Shown here in pieces: positions 1-7,880 of a DNA stretch of 64,000 nucleotides (its first letter is position 1; every line of letters starts with the position of its first letter). The DNA comes from Scheffersomyces stipitis CBS 6054. Its lineage: Eukaryota; Ascomycota; Pichiomycetes; Serinales; Debaryomycetaceae. Location: NCBI RefSeq assembly GCF_000209165.1, contig NC_009044.1, forward strand, positions 620,001 through 684,000, written 5' to 3'. Position numbers and translations under genes: made by a program. The notes under the pieces are model-generated. The model was not told the origin of the DNA, searched no databases, and was given only the letters and a program-made list of their open reading frames with translations.

Positions 1-1
1 T

Positions 2-1894
2 GATGCCGAGGAGACTGCCAGATTCACAAATTTCGGTGTAATGAAGGGATTTGATAACATCAATACTGTAGTGTTATGTACCCGTAACGGCAGTTTCTTG
101 ATTCTTGAATTTTCTTCAACTGATGTTCAACCAAATAAATATTGGGTTGAAGACGAACACTTGCAAGGCAATAAGGTTACCAACTTTATGGCTCAAGCAG
201 ACGAGGAAAGTAACAAGTATTACCTTTTTCTTGACTCTCCTAACCCAAAAATTCCTTTCATTTTGAAAGAATTCACAACTATAGACAATAGATTCACCTA
301 CGTTAGCACTAAGCTCTTGAATCAACCACAGCAGGCTAGTTTTACTACAACTGACATGGTGATTGACATGAAGAACAAATGGTTGGTTTTGGGCTCAAGA
401 TATGTTACTGTAGCAGTATATGACTTGGATTCTGACGAAGAAACTTTGGAATTGCAGTTGATAGAAAAAAAGCTTTCTGCTGGTGACACTATTACTTCGG
501 TTTCCATAATCGAAAGTAAGAGAAACGAAATCTCTGTGTTGCTTACTGTTAGGGATGGAGTGTACATGTTTGCAAAGATTTTGAAAGATGAAGCTGGCGA
601 GTTGTCACTAAATGTTCATCACCATAATAAGATCTCCAGAGGTTTCATTGAAGGAGGTTGTCTTGTTGCCAACGACTTGATCCTCTACGGATTTAAGTCT
701 TCCTATTTCTACGTTTGGAACGAATCGAAACAAATAGAAATTACCAATGAACTCTGTGGTGGGTCTCATAGGCAATGGGAATTATTCAAAAATGATTCTG
801 ATTTCAAATTCATCTACATTAACAAGTCAAGTTTATATATCAAACATTACAAATCAAGATTCACTGAAGCCAGAGGTTTGTTGAATGACGGAACTCATGG
901 AAGAGAAATTAGGGACGTTAGCATTTGTACAGAAACTTTGGCTGATAACTCCAGATTGATAATGTCAGCTTCGGAAGATACCACAGTTAGATTGAGCAAG
1001 TTACACGCCAACGGAGAAATCGAGAACTTCTGGAGTTTGAACAATCATGTTTCGGGATTACAAAGAGTCAAATTCATGAGCCGAAACTTTGTTGGAAGCT
1101 CTGCTGCAAACGAAGAATTCTATATTTGGAAATTGGATACCTTCAATGATAATGTGCCAATTTCTGTGGAATACGCCAGATTGAAGCCTTCAAGTGACAA
1201 TCCTGACTTGCGTGTCATGGATTTTGATTCTTTCCCATACAAGAATGGTTTCATAATTGCCACAGTATATTCGGATTCCAACATCAAAATTTTGTACTTC
1301 GATATCCCAACCAAGAAGTTTGACTTGCTTCTTAATGATTTCTACACAACTTGTTGCATCTTGAACGTTCACTTCTTGACAGTCGGCACTAGCACTTACT
1401 TGCAAATTGGAGCTACCGATGGTCATCTTACTATTTGGGATGTCACCAGCATTCTCCGAAACATTTCAGAAAAGCCTAACAAGTTTGAAAAAGCTATTAT
1501 CAAACAGCAATTGCACCAGAACGGTATCAAGGGCTTGTTGCTTACACCCAAAAAGAACGGCTATAGGATAATTACCGGTGGTGACGACAATGCACTTGTA
1601 TACTCTCAATTGAGTCAATCTGAAGATGGCCAACTAAGCCTAGAAGTCAAAGATTTTGTAGAGGGTGCAGCTTCATCTACAATTACATCCATTTCGGCTG
1701 CTTCAGGGGAAACTTTCATTGTGACATCAGTAGATCAAATTATCAGGAAATGGAATTTGGTCAATGAGAAATTGACTGTAGAATCTGCCAGATACACCAC
1801 GATTGCTGATACTGGATGCAGTGATTCCACTGTCGTGAACGGCGAGTCCATAATAGTCATTGGTGGTGCTGGTCTTAGTAGCTGGAAATGCTAA
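2..1894 (+). CDS. RTT10: WD40 protein Rtt10/Trm734 (WDR6 family), C-terminal part
   Basis: Partial gene: the frame is already open at base 2 and the true start lies left of the window, leaving 630 residues. The protein is built of WD40 blades; clear repeat ends are GATDGHLTIWDV, TGGDDNALVYS and TSVDQIIRKWNL, and a central MSASEDTTVRL blade follows a GGSHRQWELF segment typical of the WDR6/Rtt10 family. In baker's yeast Rtt10 (Trm734) partners Trm7 for 2'-O-methylation of the tRNA wobble position and also takes part in endosomal recycling; baker's Rtt10 is about 1013 residues, so roughly the N-terminal third is missing here. It converges on ILS1 with 113 bp between the stop codons. The assignment rests on the pattern of repeats and the SHRQWE stretch; another large WD40 protein is possible. 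Confidence 0.72.
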   Translation, partial: DAEETARFTNFGVMKGFDNINTVVLCTRNGSFLILEFSSTDVQPNKYWVEDEHLQGNKVTNFMAQADEESNKYYLFLDSPNPKIPFILKEFTTIDNRFTYVSTKLLNQPQQASFTTTDMVIDMKNKWLVLGSRYVTVAVYDLDSDEETLELQLIEKKLSAGDTITSVSIIESKRNEISVLLTVRDGVYMFAKILKDEAGELSLNVHHHNKISRGFIEGGCLVANDLILYGFKSSYFYVWNESKQIEITNELCGGSHRQWELFKNDSDFKFIYINKSSLYIKHYKSRFTEARGLLNDGTHGREIRDVSICTETLADNSRLIMSASEDTTVRLSKLHANGEIENFWSLNNHVSGLQRVKFMSRNFVGSSAANEEFYIWKLDTFNDNVPISVEYARLKPSSDNPDLRVMDFDSFPYKNGFIIATVYSDSNIKILYFDIPTKKFDLLLNDFYTTCCILNVHFLTVGTSTYLQIGATDGHLTIWDVTSILRNISEKPNKFEKAIIKQQLHQNGIKGLLLTPKKNGYRIITGGDDNALVYSQLSQSEDGQLSLEVKDFVEGAASSTITSISAASGETFIVTSVDQIIRKWNLVNEKLTVESARYTTIADTGCSDSTVVNGESIIVIGGAGLSSWKC

Positions 1895-2007
1895 TTACGT
1901 GGCACTGATTTTATAAACGGTATTAATTCTAAATACAATGTAACAATAATAATATATAGGATCTATATGTACGGTCGTATAACATGAAAGGGCAACTTCT
2001 AGACAAT

Positions 2008-5000
2008 TTAGATCTTCAATAATCTCAAGTTAAAGGTGGTATCGTTGATGGCTTGTTCTTCATCTATGATAATCTTGTCTTCAGCAACTTCAGAGAAGGC
2101 ATGAATAGGTCTCTTGGTACAGTTGAGCAAGAGTTCTTCGTTGTTCAACAACACCGAATGGAAGTCCACAGTGTCCTTGATGAGCTTGAACTCAACTTTG
2201 ACGTCGTCCGTGGTGTTCAAGCCGGCCTTCTTACGCAATCTCTGGATACGGTTGATCAATTCTCTGGCCAAACCTTCGTTCTGCAATTCTGGGTGCATGT
2301 TGACATCTAAAATGATCAAAACATCACCTTGCGATCTGGCTTCCTTTCCTTCAGCAGTCTTGGACTCTGGCAAACCACGCTGGACTTGCAAGTCTTCTCT
2401 TACCAAATCAATTCCATCAACAGTGATCTTTCCAGATTCAACAAAGTCTTGCACTTCAGCTGAGGTAACGTTCGGCAATGCAGCTTTGACCTTCTTGGCG
2501 TCACCCTTCAACTTTTTACCCAAGACTGGCCAGTCAGCAACTGCTGTGTATTCGACGTTATACTTGGCTTCATCAGAAGTGATGACAATATTTCTGACAT
2601 TCAACTCGTCGGTGATGTAGTCCTTCAAGGATTCCACGTCCTTCAAGTAGTTCTTGTCAGAGTGCAAAACAACCAATTCCAATAAAGGAGTCTTCAACGA
2701 GATCATCTTCTTTTCTCTGATGTTTCTGCCTAGTTCAATAACCTTCTGCATTCTCGAAACGGCTACTTCGATTTCTTCATCAAAGTACTCCTTTCTCACG
2801 CTTGGGTAAGACAAAAAGTGAACCGATCTGATGTCCTTGACGTCTGGGTTAACAGCAAACGATTCCAAAGTTTCCGGCTTGAAGTAGCCCTTGATTCTTT
2901 GGAAAATGTTGTCAGACAAATAAGGAGTAAATGGAGCCATGGCTCTCGACAACGTCAACAAAGCTTCAGCCAAAGTGTTGAGTCCTTTCTTTGTGTCGTC
3001 AACATCATTGTCACCGTAACCTTTGATACGACGACGGTTGAAACGAATGTACCAGTTGGTCAACTCGTCAATGAACGACAACAATCTAGGTACAACCGTG
3101 TACAATCTGTAACCCTGCATTTCCGTATGGATGAATTCAATCAACGATTGAATCGAAGCCAACATCCACCTGTCCATGACGTTGGTAGAGACCAAGCTCT
3201 CGTCGTACTTGAAATCAACACCATTGTCCTTCTTGAAAATATCTACAGCATCCTTCAAGAATTTGTATGAGTTGAACCAAGGCAACAAAACACTCGAAAC
3301 AACTTCTTTCACACCTTCTTCCTTAAACTTCAAAGTCTCTGCTTTAACAACTGGAGAGTTGATCAAGTACAACCTCAAGGCATCAGCACCATATTTGTTC
3401 AAAACTTCGCTGGGGTCAGGGTAGTTCTTCAAACGCTTGGACATCTTCTTACCATCAGCAGCCAACACAAGACCAGTCACAATGACGTTCTTGTACGGAG
3501 CTGTATTGAACAAATGGGTACCTAACACCGTCAAAGTGTAGAACCAACCTCTGGTTTGGTCCAAACCTTCAGCAATGAAGTTGGCTGGAAAAGCTTTCAA
3601 GAATTTCTCTTTGTTTTCAAATGGATAATGGTTAGAAGCATAAGGCATAGAACCAGATTCAAACCAACAGTCAAACACTTCTTCAATTCTCTTCAATTGT
3701 CCCTTGCCCTGTTTAGATGGAATTGTGATACTATCGATGCTTTCACGATGGATATCGGTGATATCATCACGACCAGACAACTTCTTCAATTCGTCAATAG
3801 AACCTACACATACAATTTCTTCGAAGTCACTAGAAACCCACAATGGAATTGGAGTACCCCAGTAACGGTTTCTGGAGATGTTCCAATCTCTGGCATTGGC
3901 AATCCAGTTGGAGAATCTCTTTTCTTTAACGTTCGTGGGCACCCAGTTAGTCTGTTCTACGTTCTTCAACATATCTGGAATGACTTCACCTACACGGACA
4001 AACCAGGCTGGAACAGTTCTGTACATCAATGGAGTGTCTGATCTCCAACAGAAAGGGTACGAGTGCTTAGCCTGAGTACTAACCAATATTCTACCGTCTT
4101 CAGTCAACTTCTTGATGATAACCTTGTCTGCATCCTTGAAGTAAAGACCCTTGAGTTCGGGAATCTTGCCGTTCATCTTACCAGCGTCGTCGACAATGTC
4201 TGGAGGAGGCCTGTTTTCGTCAATAATGCCGTGTTTGGTAGCGACAGAAAAATCCTCTTCACCATAAGAAGGTGCCTGGTGAACAATTCCAGTACCAGAG
4301 TCATCAGTAACGTACTCACCGTCAATAACTCTGAATCCACGGTCCTTGAATTCTTCATAGAAGTTGTCGTACAATGGCTTGTACTTGAGACCAACCAAGT
4401 CCTTACCTTTAATCTTTTCAACGATCTTGAACTTGGCTGAAGCTGGCTTCTTGTACAAAGTTGAGAGCAACTTTTCCAACAAAATATAGTGGGTCTTCTT
4501 GGTCTCATCCCAGATCTTGACGTATTCAAAGTTGGGGTTGACAGCCAAACCAATGTTGGCTGGCAAAGTCCAAGGAGTGGTTGTCCATGCTACCAAGCTG
4601 GTCTCTGGATCATCCAATAAGGGGAAAGCAATAGTGACAGCAGGATCGTTGACATCTTTATAGTTCTGCTGAGCTTCAAAGTTTGACAATGGAGTCGTAC
4701 AAGCGGTCGAGTAAGGCATAACTCTCAATCCTCTGTAGACAGCATTCTTCTCAAACAACTGCTGGAATGCCCACCATACAGACTCCATGAAAGTTGGGTA
4801 CAATGTCTTGTAGTCATTGTCCATATCGATCCATCTACCCATTCTCTTGACAGTTCTACGCCATTCACCAGCGTATCTCATAACAATGGCACGACATTCG
4901 TCGTTGTACTTGTCAATTCCCATAGCGTAGACATCTTCTTTAGATGTGATACCAAGCTTTTTGTCGATTTCGTGTTCAACAGGAAGCCCATGGGTGTCCC

Positions 5001-5256
5001 AGCCAAATCTTCTGTCTACATATTGACCGTTCATGGAAGCGTAACGGGGAATAATGTCCTTGACAGTTGACTGCAAAAGATGACCATAGTGAGGAGTACC
5101 TGTGGCGAAAGGAGGTCCATCAAAAAAAGCGAATGGTGGAAGATCTTTGGTCAACTCCAACTGTCTCTGGAAGGCATCGAGGTCATCCCACAACTCGATG
5201 ATGTTCTCTTCTTCCTTAGGAAAGGAGAATTGCTGCGGAGCGGATTCTTCAGACAT
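2008..5256 (-). CDS. ILS1: Cytoplasmic isoleucyl-tRNA synthetase
   Basis: Class I aminoacyl-tRNA synthetase of 1082 residues that charges tRNA(Ile) in the cytosol. The HIGH-type ATP motif reads HYGH at residues 56-59, after FFDGPPFATGTP. The second signature KMSKR is at residues 604-608 after VLAADGK. Between them lies the editing (CP1) domain with WTTTPWTLPANIG. The length and the end agree with eukaryotic cytoplasmic IleRS (baker's yeast 1072). The start is the ATG at 5254-5256; no targeting peptide is visible, so this is the cytosolic and not the mitochondrial enzyme. The N-terminal codons use no CTG, as expected for a highly expressed CTG-clade gene. A perfect Gcn4 palindrome lies 193 bp upstream. 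Confidence 0.96.
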   Translation of the reverse strand: MSEESAPQQFSFPKEEENIIELWDDLDAFQRQLELTKDLPPFAFFDGPPFATGTPHYGHLLQSTVKDIIPRYASMNGQYVDRRFGWDTHGLPVEHEIDKKLGITSKEDVYAMGIDKYNDECRAIVMRYAGEWRRTVKRMGRWIDMDNDYKTLYPTFMESVWWAFQQLFEKNAVYRGLRVMPYSTACTTPLSNFEAQQNYKDVNDPAVTIAFPLLDDPETSLVAWTTTPWTLPANIGLAVNPNFEYVKIWDETKKTHYILLEKLLSTLYKKPASAKFKIVEKIKGKDLVGLKYKPLYDNFYEEFKDRGFRVIDGEYVTDDSGTGIVHQAPSYGEEDFSVATKHGIIDENRPPPDIVDDAGKMNGKIPELKGLYFKDADKVIIKKLTEDGRILVSTQAKHSYPFCWRSDTPLMYRTVPAWFVRVGEVIPDMLKNVEQTNWVPTNVKEKRFSNWIANARDWNISRNRYWGTPIPLWVSSDFEEIVCVGSIDELKKLSGRDDITDIHRESIDSITIPSKQGKGQLKRIEEVFDCWFESGSMPYASNHYPFENKEKFLKAFPANFIAEGLDQTRGWFYTLTVLGTHLFNTAPYKNVIVTGLVLAADGKKMSKRLKNYPDPSEVLNKYGADALRLYLINSPVVKAETLKFKEEGVKEVVSSVLLPWFNSYKFLKDAVDIFKKDNGVDFKYDESLVSTNVMDRWMLASIQSLIEFIHTEMQGYRLYTVVPRLLSFIDELTNWYIRFNRRRIKGYGDNDVDDTKKGLNTLAEALLTLSRAMAPFTPYLSDNIFQRIKGYFKPETLESFAVNPDVKDIRSVHFLSYPSVRKEYFDEEIEVAVSRMQKVIELGRNIREKKMISLKTPLLELVVLHSDKNYLKDVESLKDYITDELNVRNIVITSDEAKYNVEYTAVADWPVLGKKLKGDAKKVKAALPNVTSAEVQDFVESGKITVDGIDLVREDLQVQRGLPESKTAEGKEARSQGDVLIILDVNMHPELQNEGLARELINRIQRLRKKAGLNTTDDVKVEFKLIKDTVDFHSVLLNNEELLLNCTKRPIHAFSEVAEDKIIIDEEQAINDTTFNLRLLKI

Positions 5257-5388
5257 TCTGCTAGTCTACGAGATCCCAAACTACAATATAGTGAGAGAAT
5301 AAGTGATATAGTGGTTTGGGGAAAGCGTAGTAGTTTTATCAAGTTGGTATCTATGAGTAATGAAAAAATTTCAGTCGCGTGAGAATCG

Positions 5389-5396
5389 GTCACGTG
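5389..5396. promoter_or_regulatory. Cbf1-type E-box upstream of ILS1
   Basis: GTCACGTG matches the RTCACRTG consensus of Cbf1 and lies 133 bp upstream of the ILS1 ATG. Inference from the motif only. Confidence 0.35.
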
Positions 5397-5448
5397 TTGC
5401 AAACGGTAGTGCTCCGAAGCTGGATGTGCAGGTATTTTATGAAAGCTA

Positions 5449-5457
5449 ATGAGTCAT
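5449..5457. promoter_or_regulatory. Gcn4-type site upstream of ILS1
   Basis: ATGAGTCAT is the perfect palindromic Gcn4/AP-1 recognition sequence, 193 bp upstream of the ILS1 ATG. Aminoacyl-tRNA synthetases are classical general-amino-acid-control targets in yeasts, so the placement makes sense. Binding is inferred. Confidence 0.6.
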
Positions 5458-5943
5458 GGACAGACTAAGATACAAATAACAGGAGTCGCTGGTCACCAAC
5501 CGGTATGTCATTGGTAAGCTTGGAGTGGCAAATTATGAAACTTGGGATTACGACTATTTCTTCGGTTTTTTTTTCCTTTTTAGAAGGGTGGCTAATTGTA
5601 GTGTTTCTTCGAACTATTCTCTTACAGATTTGGGTGCAACTCAGTGCTGCAGAGTAAGAGTGTATTCAGTTAGTGGCATCCATACAGCTAGTGGAATAAT
5701 GTTCTATTGACTTCTAACTTGGCCAGGACTGTTGGCTCTACCTCAGCAGCTTATTTTTCTTGCTTCTTTCTCTTCATTCTTCTATTTTCGCTGTCTAATC
5801 TTTTGCATTTGTCGCTATCACTTTTGTTTTCGCAGTCAAATATCGGAATTTATTTTCGCTAACTTTCACTAAATTCTCTGCGAAGTCTCACTAAATCAAT
5901 TCACGCTAAAATTGGCACAGTATTCCACACTCTTCACAACTAA

Positions 5944-7398
5944 ATGATTACACCCGAAGCTTTCAGGCTGCTGTTGGTGAAAATCACACGATGGACTCCT
6001 CAGACAATACCGTCGCGTGTACTTGTTGCGCTTTCCGGTGGTGTTGATTCGATCTGCCTCACGTATTTGCTTCTGCAATACAGCAGACTTTACTGCAACA
6101 ATGCCATAGCCATAAATGCTATAACCATAGACCATGGATATCGTTCCGGTTCCAATGAAGAAGCAAAAGCCGTGGGAAAACTAGTGGAGAAATGGGGAGT
6201 TCAGCATATTGTAAAAAAGCTAGAGTACGAGAAACTTCCTACTGAGTATTCGAACTTTGAAGAAATAGCTAGAATGAAAAGGTATGAAAAGTTCGAAGAA
6301 ACTTGTCACCAATCGGACGCTTCACATTTGTTTGTAGCTCACAATTTGAACGACCAATTGGAAACGTTTATCCAGAGATTGCAGGGGAATTCGTCAATTT
6401 ATGGACTTGCTGGGTTGAAAGCCCAAACCTCTTTACCAGTCCAGCTGCAACTTCCGTCTGCAGAGAAGGAAAGAATTTCAGTCATCAGGCCATTGTTACT
6501 GTTTGAAAAGTCAGAGATCATTGATACTTGTAAACAACAGAATATTTCGTGGTTTGAGGACTCGACAAATATGGACATAAACTTGACAAAACGTAACTAC
6601 TTGCGACATCTCATAAACGTAGCTATTCCTGAGAAACTAGCAGCAAATGATAAGTATATTCTGATAAGCAAAGCCAAGTTGATCGAACTGCATGAAGAAA
6701 TTACTGAAATGGTAGAGTCTCTAGAAGAAAAGGTAGATCTGTTGGATCAAATGGCGAAAACAAATGGACTACTCGCTGTAGATCCTCGTAATGGAAGTTT
6801 GTCATTAAAGTTGAGTAATGATATTCTCACAGAAGATAATATTGTTATTGTGGGCAAGTATTTGTATCAACTTCTTTATCCCTTTTCATCAATACGACAC
6901 TACCATTGGGCTTACGCTAAGCTTGAACGTCAATTGGTACCCAGAATTGTGCAATTTGCACACTCGACTGGAGATTCCAAGCTAACGTATCTAAACTTAA
7001 CAATCATTCTCAAGAATGAAAATGGAATAACTACACTAGACATTTCAAGACAGCCAATACTACGTGGTGCTTTGAAGGAGATAGCTTACGAGGTTGACCT
7101 TACCGCAGAATGGTCTAAGTGGACACTTTTTGATAGACGATTCTGGCTACGTTTCAAGACTTCTCTTTTTAACGGATGCAAAGTAACTGTAGCTCCATAC
7201 AATCATAAAGAACATAAATCGAAGCTACATCCAGATTTAGAACAGCAAAAGGCTTTGCGATTCTCCAAGGATATGAACAATGTTCCCGTTGTTTTCCATA
7301 ACGACCAAATCATAGCATTTCCTACATATTCAATGTGTTTTTCGCAGCCAATGTTGGAATGGGAATGGCACCAAAAAGATAACGTATATAGACTATAG
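5944..7398 (+). CDS. tRNA(Ile)-lysidine synthase-like protein (TilS/MesJ), probably mitochondrial
   Basis: Predicted PP-loop N-type ATP pyrophosphatase of 484 residues. The ATP-binding signature SGGVDS is at residues 31-36 within RVLVALSGGVDSICL, followed by the family's AITIDHGYRSGS, the VAHNLNDQLET and QGNSSIYGLAGL segments and an IRPLL segment. These follow the order of bacterial TilS, which converts C34 to lysidine in tRNA(Ile) with CAU anticodon so that it reads AUA. A nuclear gene of this kind in a yeast most likely serves mitochondrial tRNA; the N-terminus (KITRWTPQTIPSR) is basic and could be a weak targeting sequence. Start is the ATG at 5944. The region after residue 230 is divergent and I cannot assign its domains. 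Confidence 0.82.
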   Translation: MITPEAFRLLLVKITRWTPQTIPSRVLVALSGGVDSICLTYLLLQYSRLYCNNAIAINAITIDHGYRSGSNEEAKAVGKLVEKWGVQHIVKKLEYEKLPTEYSNFEEIARMKRYEKFEETCHQSDASHLFVAHNLNDQLETFIQRLQGNSSIYGLAGLKAQTSLPVQLQLPSAEKERISVIRPLLLFEKSEIIDTCKQQNISWFEDSTNMDINLTKRNYLRHLINVAIPEKLAANDKYILISKAKLIELHEEITEMVESLEEKVDLLDQMAKTNGLLAVDPRNGSLSLKLSNDILTEDNIVIVGKYLYQLLYPFSSIRHYHWAYAKLERQLVPRIVQFAHSTGDSKLTYLNLTIILKNENGITTLDISRQPILRGALKEIAYEVDLTAEWSKWTLFDRRFWLRFKTSLFNGCKVTVAPYNHKEHKSKLHPDLEQQKALRFSKDMNNVPVVFHNDQIIAFPTYSMCFSQPMLEWEWHQKDNVYRL

Positions 7399-7540
7399 AC
7401 ATACACTGTACATATAAACGACTTAGAATAGAGCGGTCAAGGCAATTACAACTTGTAGATTACGGATATAAATGCCAGTACATGCTGAATTGATAATTTA
7501 GAAACAAAATAAGAAATGGCTCCTTATATATTAGTTCTAC

Positions 7541-7678
7541 ATGCAGGCCAATAAAGTCAAAGAACATGTATTAAAAGAGCTGTATCAAGTCAAGGATATC
7601 CACAAGTACGACAGTGACATTAAAACACTAACTAATGAAATCATCGAATCCCAATACGAATCCCAATACGAATCCTAA
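7541..7678 (+). CDS. Possible small protein of 45 residues
   Basis: ATG at 7541 opens 45 codons ending in TAA at 7676-7678, in the gap between TILS and TAF2. The product is charged and helix-like (KVKEHVLKELYQVKDIHKYD) and ends in ESQYESQYES, encoded by a 12-nt unit repeated about two and a half times (about 7645-7675). Codon choice looks protein-like. I do not recognise a family, and no upstream exon with a splice donor is visible. It may be a real short gene, the remnant of one, or chance. Confidence 0.3.
   Translation: MQANKVKEHVLKELYQVKDIHKYDSDIKTLTNEIIESQYESQYES
7645..7675. repeat. 12-bp tandem repeat
   Basis: CGAATCCCAATA occurs twice in tandem, followed by CGAATCC. The unit is a multiple of three and encodes ESQY within the possible small ORF. 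Confidence 0.7.
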
Positions 7679-7737
7679 TTGGATTATAAACTGCCTCAAT
7701 GGCTCTCTAGAAGTAGAGGGCAAGCCAATTCTTTTCA

Positions 7738-7763
7738 TTGCACGTGAATAACATCACGTGCAA
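7738..7763. promoter_or_regulatory. Inverted pair of TCACGTG boxes upstream of TAF2
   Basis: TTGCACGTGA (7738-7747) and its exact reverse complement (7754-7763) are separated by 6 bp. Each arm contains CACGTG, the core bound by bHLH factors such as Cbf1. The pair lies about 120 bp upstream of the TAF2 ATG. Confidence 0.6.
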
Positions 7764-7880
7764 ACATTTGAAAAACGACGATTAAATCTACACCACTAAA
7801 TAAATGAAACTCACCAAAATACAATTTCGTACCGAAAGAAGTTTATTTAATTGCACAATTGCGGTCCCATAGTATCCAGC

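Larger units (their letters stand above)
5257..5943. promoter_or_regulatory. Divergent promoter region ILS1 / TILS
   Basis: This 687 bp gap carries the upstream regions of both flanking genes. On the ILS1 side are a GTCACGTG box (5389-5396) and ATGAGTCAT (5449-5457). On the TILS side there is a pyrimidine-rich stretch (about 5565-5585 and 5755-5800) and TTTTCGCAGT at 5827-5836. Small open frames occur (for instance 5525-5710) but look random in composition, so no gene is called. Confidence 0.6.
7399..7880. promoter_or_regulatory. TILS-TAF2 intergenic region with TAF2 promoter
   Basis: 482 bp. It holds the possible 45-codon ORF (7541-7678), its 12-bp repeat and, just upstream of TAF2, two CACGTG boxes in an inverted repeat (7738-7763). 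An in-frame TTG lies upstream of the TAF2 ATG, but nothing supports its use as a start. Confidence 0.55.

Noticed and set aside
2053..4553. Several open frames antisense to ILS1
   Set aside because: They are reading-frame shadows of a strongly conserved coding sequence.
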